Source: Bacillota bacterium
Lineage (GTDB): Bacteria; Bacillota; Bacilli; Alicyclobacillales; Alicyclobacillaceae
DNA: 11,611 nt
Assembly: GCA_021820805.1 (NCBI GenBank)
Contig: JAKADF010000022.1
Span: 1-11,611, forward strand
Direction of reading: 5' to 3'
A program made the translations under genes and the position numbers. Under the pieces are notes generated by a model. That model was not told the DNA's origin and did no database searches. It saw nothing but the letters and a program-made list of their open reading frames with translations. How positions within the stretch are numbered: the first letter of the stretch is position 1; the number at the start of each line of letters is the position of its first letter. Below, piece by piece: positions 1 through 6,245 of the stretch.

Positions 1-31
1 CCGTACGAGCAGTTTTCCCGCATACGGCTTT
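1..31 (-). ncRNA. Group II intron domain V (3' end cut by window edge)
   Basis: On the minus strand this segment begins with the AGC triad (29-27). It folds as CCGTA, a U, GCGG, a GAAA-type loop, CTGC, a small bulge (TCG) and TACGG. This is the stem, bulge and tetraloop layout of group II intron domain V, the catalytic core hairpin. It follows directly after a maturase C-terminus, as expected for an ORF in domain IV. The last few bases and domain VI would lie before base 1. Family assignment rests on established domain V architecture, and the fold was drawn by hand. Confidence 0.75.
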
Positions 32-370
32 CCGATGTCTTCACCTTGGGTAATATAGCTTCCCCATCCGCTTACTCGTTTCAAGCCTAGACGACCAAAT
101 ATCTCCTTGACCTCTCCGGGGTGCAGGTGATTTCGTTTGTGCTTCTTATTCCAGTACAGAGTCAGTCTCCGAATAATGTGCCAGTCTATCTTTGAAAGAA
201 ACCTATTTGACATCCATGGGTCAACACTGCCGTAGTAGTTCTTCCACCCTTGAATAACGGGGTTGAGTTTGTCGACCACCTGTTTAGGAGACCAATAGAG
301 ACGGGAGCGCGGTCCAGTGATTTCTTTTACCTTTGCTCTCATCTTCTTCATTGCCTTCCTAGATGGAAAA
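1..370 (-). pseudogene. 5'-truncated group II intron reverse transcriptase/maturase (thumb and X domain only)
   Basis: A continuous minus-strand frame with no start codon encodes the C-terminal part of a group II intron-encoded protein. From its N-terminal end it shows a thumb-type segment FPSRKAMKKMRAKVKEITG, then LNPVIQGWKNYYGS, then the maturase X-domain signature (WHIIRRLTLYWNKKH, HLHPGEVKEIFGRLGLKR) and GWGSYITQGED. The reverse transcriptase palm with its catalytic YADD motif is absent. Homology stops at about 360-385, where the tetR 3' end begins. The frame runs without a stop into the domain V sequence. A full-length protein of this family has roughly 420-600 residues, so only about 120 remain and retrotransposition by this copy is not possible. 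A related but more degraded fragment lies at 9749-10020 in the same orientation. Confidence 0.85.
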
Positions 371-949
371 CTACGCATGTTGAAAAAGCGAATCCATGGG
401 CGGTTGTTCTACCCTGGCATTCTTTGGTGGGATCTTATCCGCCCTCCGACTTATACGGAGTTCATCCATTACAAACCCAATGACATAATTATTTAGAAGA
501 CCACTCGTCATAAATGATTCTTGCGGAGTAAAACCACACTGCATAAGCGTTTCAATCAAATTTTTGATCAGATGTTTGCGATTCGGAGTATTAGGGGATG
601 TATCAGCAAATATCTCTGCGGAATCCCGATATCGAAGTAACGCTTTTCTATAACTACTCATACCGAAAAAAACCTTTTCCTGCCACGTGATATCTTCGTT
701 AGACCACTGAATTTCCTCACATATTTTATCCGCTACCAACTGTAACAGTACGTGTTTGTCCTTGATATGCCAGTACAAAGCCGAAGCTTTCACATCCAAT
801 GAATCTGCGAGCTTCCTCATGCTCAAATGGTTTAGACCTTCATCACTCAAAATGGAGAGAGCTGTTCGTACAAGGAGTTCCCGATCCAATGGAACAAACT
901 TCTCACCTCTGGTCCCATCACCATGGTTATCTGACCCTCTTCGAGCCAT
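371..949 (-). CDS. TetR-family transcriptional repressor, probably C-terminally truncated
   Basis: This 192-residue protein has an N-terminal helix-turn-helix of the TetR type at about residues 20-66 (LSILSDEGLNHLSMRKLADS, then VKASALYWHIKDKHVLLQ). The C-terminal region, with a KALLRYRDSAEIFA helix and a conserved GLLNNYVIGFVMDEL helix, resembles the ligand-binding and dimerisation domain of the class that includes tetracycline repressors. Family members usually run another 15-30 residues and end in a dimerisation helix. Here the protein stops at MDSLFQHA, directly against the intron RT remnant, so the native 3' end was probably lost. The ATG start is supported by AAAGGAG eight to nine bases upstream. 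Two near-palindromes upstream suggest autoregulation and control of the divergent gene at 1158. The ligand is unknown. Confidence 0.8.
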   Translation of the reverse strand: MARRGSDNHGDGTRGEKFVPLDRELLVRTALSILSDEGLNHLSMRKLADSLDVKASALYWHIKDKHVLLQLVADKICEEIQWSNEDITWQEKVFFGMSSYRKALLRYRDSAEIFADTSPNTPNRKHLIKNLIETLMQCGFTPQESFMTSGLLNNYVIGFVMDELRISRRADKIPPKNARVEQPPMDSLFQHA

Positions 950-994
950 CCCAACCGCTCCTTTGCACTTGACAAGTATAACGCTCCATGCATA

Positions 995-1033
995 AATTTA
1001 ACGACGTTCAATAATAATTTAACATTGTTCAAT
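995..1033. promoter_or_regulatory. Two tandem palindromic operator candidates for the TetR protein
   Basis: Two 18-base direct repeats, AATTTAACGACGTTCAAT (995-1012) and AATTTAACATTGTTCAAT (1016-1033), are offset by 21 bases, about two helical turns. Each is an imperfect palindrome with AAC-N3-GTT at the centre. They lie 46-84 bases upstream of the tetR start, between tetR and the divergent membrane-protein gene. A minus-strand -10-like TATACT (980-975) lies just downstream for tetR. The repeat structure is directly visible; binding by this TetR is inference. Confidence 0.6.
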
Positions 1034-1157
1034 TAAATCAAACAAAGGTGTGTGAACAGACTTGGTGAACAAGTTGCGTCCTAAAACTCGACTATTAATA
1101 ATCTCACTTCATCTTGTCTTCATAGCAGGGTGGTAGGGTTCATCATTTGTACTGTTG

Positions 1158-1454
1158 ATGCTGTCCTTTGTTTCATTGTTCTCAGGGAATAAAGTAGTTA
1201 GAATTGCAATTCCTGACATCATGCACTTCATTGATCTTCTTGTCATTATCCATGCGGCACTTGGAATTATCATAACGGGAGCTGTATGGCTTAGTCCCTT
1301 GGTATTTCATGCGATGCATCTGACGGCTGCACATGGCATCTCTATATTGGGAGCTCCCATTTACAGGATGATGCACATCAAGATTCTTTGGACATCGATT
1401 GTAGTTCTCCCACTACTCATCGGAATGATCTTTATCTCAAAATTAAAACCCTAG
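1158..1454 (+). CDS. Small hypothetical membrane protein divergent from tetR
   Basis: This 98-residue protein is the only gene supported on the plus strand in this half of the window. It has hydrophobic stretches at about residues 25-47 (LLVIIHAALGIIITGAVWL) and 76-94 (LWTSIVVLPLLIGMIFI), so it is probably a two-helix membrane protein with a His-rich linker (FHAMHLTAAHG). I do not recognise a family. The start is uncertain: no good Shine-Dalgarno sequence precedes the ATG at 1158, a TTG lies directly before it, and an ATG at residue 22, just ahead of the first hydrophobic stretch, is another candidate. The gene faces away from tetR across the tandem operators, the usual layout for a TetR target. 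A bidirectional terminator follows at 1635. It may be a remnant of a larger transporter. Confidence 0.5.
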   Translation: MLSFVSLFSGNKVVRIAIPDIMHFIDLLVIIHAALGIIITGAVWLSPLVFHAMHLTAAHGISILGAPIYRMMHIKILWTSIVVLPLLIGMIFISKLKP

Positions 1455-1772
1455 GGAAAATGGGTTAAACATAGGTGAACATCTGTAGCTAACCTGTCCT
1501 TATGCGACGCAAGCATCGATCGACTGACTGTATAATCATGCAACCTACGAGCCATATCGTTATCCAGTTCAAAGCCCTCAATGCTTCAAGATCATTCAGA
1601 TTCTAACGGTCGTGGTCCCAAGGACCACAACATCAAAAAGGCATCGCATTACGATGCCTTTTTGAGTATTAATTGGACATTTAAGGTCCCAAAGAGCTGT
1701 GAAACAGGTATTGCATAACCTGCAGTTACGAAACAACATATTCGGTGTAATCTCTTGACGAACGGACTGATA
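1455..1772. other. Intergenic region with two hairpins
   Basis: There is no convincing gene here. The stretch separates the convergent membrane-protein gene (plus strand) and the secreted repeat protein (minus strand). It holds a 7-bp perfect hairpin, GTGGTCC-caa-GGACCAC (1612-1628), followed closely by the terminator at 1635-1663. The remaining sequence shows no clear signal. Confidence 0.5.
1635..1663. terminator. Bidirectional intrinsic terminator
   Basis: A perfect 12-bp inverted repeat, AAAAAGGCATCG - CATTA - CGATGCCTTTTT, has a GC core flanked by A and T runs, so it can terminate transcription from both sides. It sits between two converging genes. Confidence 0.9.
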
Positions 1773-2504
1773 CTATGAATTATTTGTTGCTGAAACTAAA
1801 ACGGAAACTTTATGTTGGAACCATCCGGTTTTATTCAATAACTTACCCACTTTAGAATTGACTTGGGTATCAAGTTTTTGAGTAATGTCGCCCTGTAGTT
1901 TACTGGGTGACACACCTTGTGCAGTTGCGATCTGGTTGATGGACTTACCGCTCTTTAATTGACTTATGAGCTGTGAACGTGTCAAATGCAATTCTGTGGC
2001 TACGAAATTTAAGACGTTTATGTTAGCAGTGAATTTATTGGGTTTACGCATAATATGTTTGTTCGCCATAAATTTAGACAATTGGTTATCAAGATTTTTC
2101 TGCAGTTTTGCTTCACGACTGGATGTCATATGCTGAGCGGCGACACGGGCTTGCAAGTCATTTTGAATGATTGTCTGTAGACCACTTTCTAACTGTGATT
2201 GCGTGATTTTAGAAGATGTTGCTATATCATCGAGTGATTTCCCTGACGTCAAATCCTTTACCAACTCTTGTTTGGTAATATTCAAATCTTTTGCAACTTG
2301 AACCACATTTTTTTGTAATATAGCTTGCAACCAATGCGGATGAGGATGTTCCTTTTTCGTAGAAGTAGTTGACGATGCTGGTGTGGGAGAAGAGAATCCG
2401 TTTGAGCTTGCAAACGCTGGAACAGCCGCCATTAAAATGCCACCCACTACAAGTATGGCTACTCCACTAGATAACATCGCAATTTTAACTTTTCCTAAAC
2501 TCAT
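1773..2504 (-). CDS. Secreted protein with two SGKS helical repeats
   Basis: This 243-residue exported protein has a signal peptide: basic N-terminus, hydrophobic core at about 11-30 and a likely cleavage after AVPAFA near residue 32. A Ser/Thr/Pro-rich linker and a HPHPHW patch follow. Two similar modules of about 55 residues come next: repeat A at about 66-121 (VAKDLNITKQELVKDLTSG, KSLDDIA) and repeat B at about 164-222 (VATELHLTRSQLISQLKSG, KSINQIA). Each pairs LxxLxLtxxqLxxxLxSGKSxxxIA with a following helix, a module found in many exported Gram-positive proteins of unknown function. I chose the ATG at 2504, five bases after GGGAGGTG; an ATG 15 bases upstream overlaps that site. It lies downstream of the 56-residue membrane peptide (48 bases apart) and the two-component operon, so it may be an output or a partner of that system. 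Function is unknown. Confidence 0.85.
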   Translation of the reverse strand: MSLGKVKIAMLSSGVAILVVGGILMAAVPAFASSNGFSSPTPASSTTSTKKEHPHPHWLQAILQKNVVQVAKDLNITKQELVKDLTSGKSLDDIATSSKITQSQLESGLQTIIQNDLQARVAAQHMTSSREAKLQKNLDNQLSKFMANKHIMRKPNKFTANINVLNFVATELHLTRSQLISQLKSGKSINQIATAQGVSPSKLQGDITQKLDTQVNSKVGKLLNKTGWFQHKVSVLVSATNNS

Positions 2505-2552
2505 ATCAACACCTCCCATAAGTGTTTATATTAAAAGATTACTTTTATCAAT

Positions 2553-2723
2553 CTATATGTGTAATACAAAACTAGTTCTGGATTGGGTCGCAGAGCCTTC
2601 TTGATGAACGGCGCCTTCTGTCTCCTGATTTGTTGACTGCAAATAGTTTTGTAGAACTTGACTTGAAAATAATCCGAGAACAGCCGAAAGCAGAATAACA
2701 GTGACAATAAACCCAATCTCCAA
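2553..2723 (-). CDS. Small 56-residue membrane-anchored or secreted peptide
   Basis: A TTG start (2723-2721) is preceded by AGGGAGAG at about seven bases and opens a frame beginning MEIGFIVTVILLSAVLGLFS. The hydrophobic segment at about residues 4-20 is followed by a polar tail rich in Gln, Ser and Thr. This is a single-pass membrane peptide or an export signal with a short mature part. It lies 48 bases upstream of the secreted repeat protein and probably shares its transcript. A GATAA inverted repeat sits 21 bases upstream of its start. No homologue is recognised. Support comes from the ribosome binding site, the coherent hydrophobic then polar layout, and the operon position. Confidence 0.6.
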   Translation of the reverse strand: MEIGFIVTVILLSAVLGLFSSQVLQNYLQSTNQETEGAVHQEGSATQSRTSFVLHI

Positions 2724-2961
2724 AGTTTATCTCTCCCTGTCAGGATAATGGTCTAAGTTATCATTGACCGCTGTTCTTATCGAGAATTAATCATGTCGTT
2801 GTCTTTGTCGTAATATTTGAAACTTCTTTGAGAAAGTACTGTTTCAGTAATACTTTCCATATTTTTATTCCTTTTTGTCTTATTTCATCATTTTGATATC
2901 CCTCCAACAAGTGATGAACTTCCCATATCGGGGCTTAAGTGAATGGTACAAATGAATTGTG
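2724..2961. other. Intergenic leader between the kinase gene and the secreted-peptide operon
   Basis: This stretch probably carries the promoter of the 2723-1773 operon. A minus-strand frame at 2860-2777 could encode a 27-residue peptide (begins MESITETVLS) with AAGGA ten bases upstream of its ATG, but nothing else supports it. A second overlapping frame without a canonical strong start reads EVHHLLEGYQ...KIWKVLLKQYF and may be a relic. A hairpin of GAAAGTA/TACTTTC type with a short bulge lies at 2832-2857. I see no clear terminator for the kinase gene. Confidence 0.35.
2744..2762. promoter_or_regulatory. GATAA inverted repeat upstream of the secreted-peptide operon
   Basis: Read on the minus strand the site is GATAACTTAGACCATTATC, with GATAA/TTATC arms. 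It closely resembles GATAATTTAACGATTATC (5129-5146) upstream of the response regulator gene. The matching ends and partly matching centres suggest a common operator, perhaps for the response regulator. Binding is inference. Confidence 0.45.
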
Positions 2962-4386
2962 TCACGAATATGTCGAAGACGAAAAAACTGGGAAGTACAA
3001 GATGAACGTAGTACCCCGCGAAGGAATTGACTCTACTTCAATCTGACCATGCATCAATTCAACGAGAGATTTTGTAATCGTAAGCCCCAAGCCAGTTCTT
3101 GATTGGTTTGATGTTCTCGCCATCGAACCTGTAAAAAATCGTTCCCATATTTGAAAAAGGTGTTCTGGGAGAATCCCTTCTCCAGTGTCTCGGATTTGCA
3201 CCCTCAGCTTTCCATTCAGCACATCACTTGTGATAGATATTCCACCGCTCGACGTATGGCGAATCGCATTGTCTACAATGTTAAAGACAACCTGAGTCAT
3301 TCGCTCAGCATCTCCAAGGATAGTCACCGTTTCGTCTTGATTATAGGTGTTTAGTTCAATTCCCTTCTGAACCACACGCATGTTTACTCTCTCTTTAACA
3401 TTCTCTACAATCTGCGCCCATCGTACGGGATGTAAATCAATTGTGATCCGACCCGTTTCAATCGCTGATAAATCCAGCATTGTATTCAAAATCGTGCCTA
3501 AGCGCTCCAGTTCGATGAAAGCAATTTGCAAATATTGATTCTGCTCTTCAGATGAAATAACGCCATCAAGAATTCCCTGAATGAACCCCCTCACAGAAGT
3601 CAGTGGCGTCCTAATTTCGTGCGACACATTGGCAATTAAGTCCTTTCGCATGTTCTCCAAACGTTCCAATTGTATTGCCATATGATTAAATGCGTCTGCC
3701 AATTGCCCGACTTCATCCTGGCTGTGTACATCGATCCGCTCCCTAAAGTTGCCTTTGCCGATGGACTGAACTGCTTGATGCATTTTTAGCAGCGGGTACG
3801 AGAAACGACGCGATGTAAAATACAAGGTAAGCATTGAAAGCAGAAGAATCGGAATCGAAATTAATAGAATGATTTCCGTCACTTGCCCAAGTTGGAGTTC
3901 TTGTACGGGGGTGTGGAGAAACAGTGCGCCAACCACTTCACCATTGCTCTGAATGGGGACGCCGACGATAAGCGTTGATTCTCGAACCTTTTTACTAAAC
4001 GGTCCAATTGCTTGAATTTCTTGCCCAGCTAAGACATTCTGTACAGCCAACGCATTTAGAATATCGTTATGTTTGACAAGTTGATTGGTCAATTTCTCAA
4101 TTTTCTGTAGTCCGCTGTTCCTCACCAAAAGCAAATTCACCGTGACATCGTACGTCGTTTTATATCTGGATACCACCTTGTCGTAGGCAGGATAGAACCT
4201 TGGATTCCCATTCACACGTTCTAGAATTGGTAGAATTGCGTTCGCTTCCTGACTTAACACCTGTAAACGCTGCATTGTCAAGAAGTGCTTGATTTCAAAG
4301 TGAACAGCAAATGTAAGAATACTAAACGCGATGATAGTGACACTCAAATATACTGTCAATGTCTTTCGAAACATCGTTGTCAGCAT
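2962..4386 (-). CDS. Membrane sensor histidine kinase (HAMP, HisKA, HATPase_c)
   Basis: This 474-residue protein is the sensor of a two-component system. Membrane helix 1 spans about residues 9-29, an extracytoplasmic sensor region about 30-168, and membrane helix 2 about 169-190. A HAMP linker follows at about 191-243 (SYPLLKMHQAVQSIGKGNF, DEVGQLADAFN). The HisKA domain has the phosphoacceptor His256 in VSHEIRTPLTS. The ATP-binding domain shows an N box (NIVDNAIRHT, about 369-378), a G1 box DTGEG (400-404), an F box (WERFF) and a G2 box TGLGL (431-435), so all catalytic parts are present. The start lies three bases after the regulator stop, and GTGGAG upstream overlaps the regulator's last codons, suggesting translational coupling. 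The architecture resembles ResE/BaeS/PhoR-type kinases; the sensor region does not reveal the signal. Confidence 0.93.
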   Translation of the reverse strand: MLTTMFRKTLTVYLSVTIIAFSILTFAVHFEIKHFLTMQRLQVLSQEANAILPILERVNGNPRFYPAYDKVVSRYKTTYDVTVNLLLVRNSGLQKIEKLTNQLVKHNDILNALAVQNVLAGQEIQAIGPFSKKVRESTLIVGVPIQSNGEVVGALFLHTPVQELQLGQVTEIILLISIPILLLSMLTLYFTSRRFSYPLLKMHQAVQSIGKGNFRERIDVHSQDEVGQLADAFNHMAIQLERLENMRKDLIANVSHEIRTPLTSVRGFIQGILDGVISSEEQNQYLQIAFIELERLGTILNTMLDLSAIETGRITIDLHPVRWAQIVENVKERVNMRVVQKGIELNTYNQDETVTILGDAERMTQVVFNIVDNAIRHTSSGGISITSDVLNGKLRVQIRDTGEGILPEHLFQIWERFFTGSMARTSNQSRTGLGLTITKSLVELMHGQIEVESIPSRGTTFILYFPVFSSSTYS

Positions 4387-4389
4387 CCA

Positions 4390-5103
4390 TCATCGCTCCA
4401 CTTTAAATTTGTATCCCTCACCACGCACGGTGATAATCGACCAGTTTTCCTTGTCAACACCAAGCTTCTGACGCAAGCGTTTAACAAATACATCGACCAC
4501 TCGATCTTCACCAACGTAGTCAAATCCCCACACGGAATCGAGTAATTGCTGTCGATTCAGCACCTGATTGGGATGCTCACTAAAAGCTCGAAGCAATTGA
4601 TACTCCCGCGGTGTAAGGGTCACAGGTTGCCCATATACCCAAGCGGAATGAGCTACCGTATCAATCAAGAGATTGCCGAAGCGAATCGTTGTCACGGGTG
4701 TAATATTTATTCGCGGCTGATAAGTACGACGCAGTAATGAAATAACTCGCGCAACCAACTCATTGGGATCGAACGGTTTGACGAGATAATCGTCTGCACC
4801 GATTTCAAACCCGTGGAGCTTGTCCAAGCTGTCCCCTCTCGCGGTTAGCATCAGAATCGGAATATCTCCAAGTTCCCTGACGCGCCTACACATCTCCCAT
4901 CCATCCATATTAGGCATCATCAGGTCTAGTATAACGAGATGGATGACACCTTCCTCTACCAGTTCTAAACCCGTGAGACCATTGTATGCACAGGACACCT
5001 GAAATCCACGGTGTTGAAGGTACATTCGTATGAGGGTATTAATATTTTCATCGTCGTCGACCACAAGAACGTGAAAGTCTTCCGCCAAAAACTCATGAAA
5101 CAT
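4390..5103 (-). CDS. OmpR/PhoB-family response regulator
   Basis: This 237-residue cytoplasmic regulator is the partner of the kinase just downstream. The receiver domain (about 11-125) has the acidic pocket at 16-18 (VVDDDEN), phosphoacceptor Asp60 (VILDLMMP), the switch Thr87 (MLTARG) and Lys109 in YLVKPFDP. The C-terminal winged helix (about 135-235) has the family pattern VTLTPREYQLL, NRQQLLDSVWG, VDVFVKRLRQKL and the wing TVRGEGYKF. The length is typical of the family. AAAGGA precedes the ATG at a suitable distance. A palindromic GATAA site lies 25-43 bases upstream, so autoregulation is plausible. It resembles ResD/PhoP/WalR-type regulators in general form, but sequence alone does not settle which regulon it controls, so no symbol is given. 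Confidence 0.95.
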   Translation of the reverse strand: MFHEFLAEDFHVLVVDDDENINTLIRMYLQHRGFQVSCAYNGLTGLELVEEGVIHLVILDLMMPNMDGWEMCRRVRELGDIPILMLTARGDSLDKLHGFEIGADDYLVKPFDPNELVARVISLLRRTYQPRINITPVTTIRFGNLLIDTVAHSAWVYGQPVTLTPREYQLLRAFSEHPNQVLNRQQLLDSVWGFDYVGEDRVVDVFVKRLRQKLGVDKENWSIITVRGEGYKFKVER

Positions 5104-5128
5104 GTCTGTAATCCTTTCTCTCTAAGCT

Positions 5129-5146
5129 GATAATTTAACGATTATC
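5129..5146. promoter_or_regulatory. GATAA inverted repeat upstream of the response regulator gene
   Basis: GATAATTTAACGATTATC is an inverted repeat with 6-bp GATAAT/ATTATC arms and a 6-base centre, in the leader of the two-component operon. A near copy lies at 2744-2762 before the secreted-peptide operon. A shared regulator site is the simplest reading. Confidence 0.45.
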
Positions 5147-5258
5147 TGTTTCGTCTTAAAAGCAGTAGCGCCCCCTAGTCATTAAGCGGTCGACTTGTAA
5201 GCGGAAATACAAATAAAATTTTGAGGTATCTGAAAAAACATTCCTTCTACGTTGACAT

Positions 5259-5651
5259 TTAACGAACGGATATAAATTCAATGTTGCCAATGATAAACCT
5301 GCTGGAGACTTCCAGTTTGACATCCAAATGCTCTGAGATGGACATACTTTCACTCTTTCGAAATTCGCTATCATTTTTAATAACTCTGTGATGAACCTTC
5401 TTATTGTTCTGTACTCCGCTCAAGATCACTTCTGAATGAAAAACAGGAGTGTATTGATCCATTTCAGCAGAAAGCAACAAAATAGGTATATCGACTACAT
5501 TCAATGCACTTTCTCTCTTAGCCAGGCTAATGCTGGTGCAAGAAGAATCAATGTTACTTTGACTCTCGAATCTGGCACAACTTCGATAAGATGAGACCGA
5601 CCATATGTAGACTTTTGCGGAAACAAAGTCGGCTTTCCTCCTGCCTCCGAC
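5259..5651 (-). pseudogene. GerPE-like spore germination protein frame without a usable start
   Basis: A 130-codon minus-strand frame follows a TGA at 5654-5652 and ends in TAA at 5259. Its layout resembles GerPE, a spore coat-associated protein of about 130 residues needed for germinant access. An N-terminal AKVYIWSVSSYRS segment is followed by NIDSSCTSISLAKRES (compare the family's IxxxSxAxAxQRE pattern), and the C-terminal end reads VSSRFIIGNIEFISV (compare VSSSSVxxIGxxxxI). No ATG, GTG or TTG lies at the expected position. A strong AGGAGG (5642-5637) is followed at ten bases by a TTG (5626-5624) that is out of frame by one base. A one-base frameshift near the start, or a sequencing error, would restore the gene. 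Similarity was judged by eye. The alternative is an 80-residue protein from a TTG at 5504. Confidence 0.35.
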
Positions 5652-5887
5652 TCACCACCAGCCCGCATCAGACAGCACATGCAAAAAGTCCCAAGTTGAC
5701 TAGTGTTCATTCATTGAAAAGCCCTTACCGGATACGCACCATAATATCGGAATAACAGCCACTGGTGACATTCGATATTGAAGTATGACTTTTGTACCAG
5801 TTTAGGTTACGAGCTGTATACACTTGGAGACTTTCAAGCGATTATTGATAAAAGGGGTATATAAATCTGGTTATCAGTGTTGGGGCT

Positions 5888-6118
5888 TTACGCCCATCGT
5901 GCGTCACCGCAGAGAATGGATTTACCTGGGTTGACATTAGCCATCTTCCTCTGGTTCCCTTTTTCCTCGACTACAGAAACTGTCAGACATCCGAGCATTT
6001 TCCCTGTACATCGAATGGGCTGCCCGTTCGTAATGCGACGGTATGGAGTAGCACCAACAATGCATATTATTCATGAAGATGTTCATTCGCGTACACCACC
6101 GATATCGCACCCGCTCAA
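5888..6118 (-). pseudogene. Small frame with an ideal ribosome binding site but two in-frame TGA codons
   Basis: A TTG (6118-6116) sits seven bases after a perfect AAGGAGGTG. The frame starts MSGCDIGGVRE, meets TGA at codon 12 (6085-6083), reads TSS, meets TGA at codon 16 (6073-6071), then stays open for 60 codons to TAA at 5888. The downstream part (VGATPYRRITNGQPIRC, MLGCLTVSVVEEKGNQ, ANVNPGKSILCGDA) looks like a beta-rich small protein, and its last half loosely resembles TVRLVVSGTRNQR...KKGQRIFV in the gene at 7356. Intact length would be 76 residues, close to the 77-78 residue proteins nearby. Both TGA codons could be C-to-T changes of CGA. The simplest reading is a recent pseudogene; UGA readthrough is a remote alternative. 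Confidence 0.35.
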
Positions 6119-6122
6119 TAAA

Positions 6123-6145
6123 AAACACCTCCTTATGAGGCGTTT
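6123..6145 (-). terminator. Hairpin with T-run that also contains a Shine-Dalgarno sequence
   Basis: On the minus strand AAACGCCTC - ATAAG - GAGGTGTTT forms a 9-bp stem (one G-U pair) followed by TTTATT. It fits an intrinsic terminator for the ACT-like gene ending at 6246. The loop and 3' arm also spell AAGGAGGTG, placed seven bases before a TTG, so the same hairpin could mask a ribosome binding site. Confidence 0.6.
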
Positions 6146-6245
6146 GACATGTAATTTGTTCGTTTATTCATTGCGTTGATCTAAACTTATGTGAAAATAT
6201 AGGATAAAGTAATCCATCTTCCATACCATTCTATAATCTGCTTGC

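Noticed and set aside
2777..2860. 27-residue peptide gene
   Set aside because: Only a modest ribosome binding site supports it and another frame overlaps; kept as a note in the intergenic entry.
4390..5103. Naming the regulator phoP, resD or walR
   Set aside because: All share this architecture; no diagnostic neighbour or sensor feature decides between them.
5888..6118. Selenoprotein or recoded UGA gene
   Set aside because: No SECIS-like element or selenocysteine machinery is seen and two UGA codons lie within five codons; C-to-T decay is simpler.
5877..6179. Plus-strand 100-residue ORF
   Set aside because: No ribosome binding site; the opposite strand carries a better-supported frame and a terminator.
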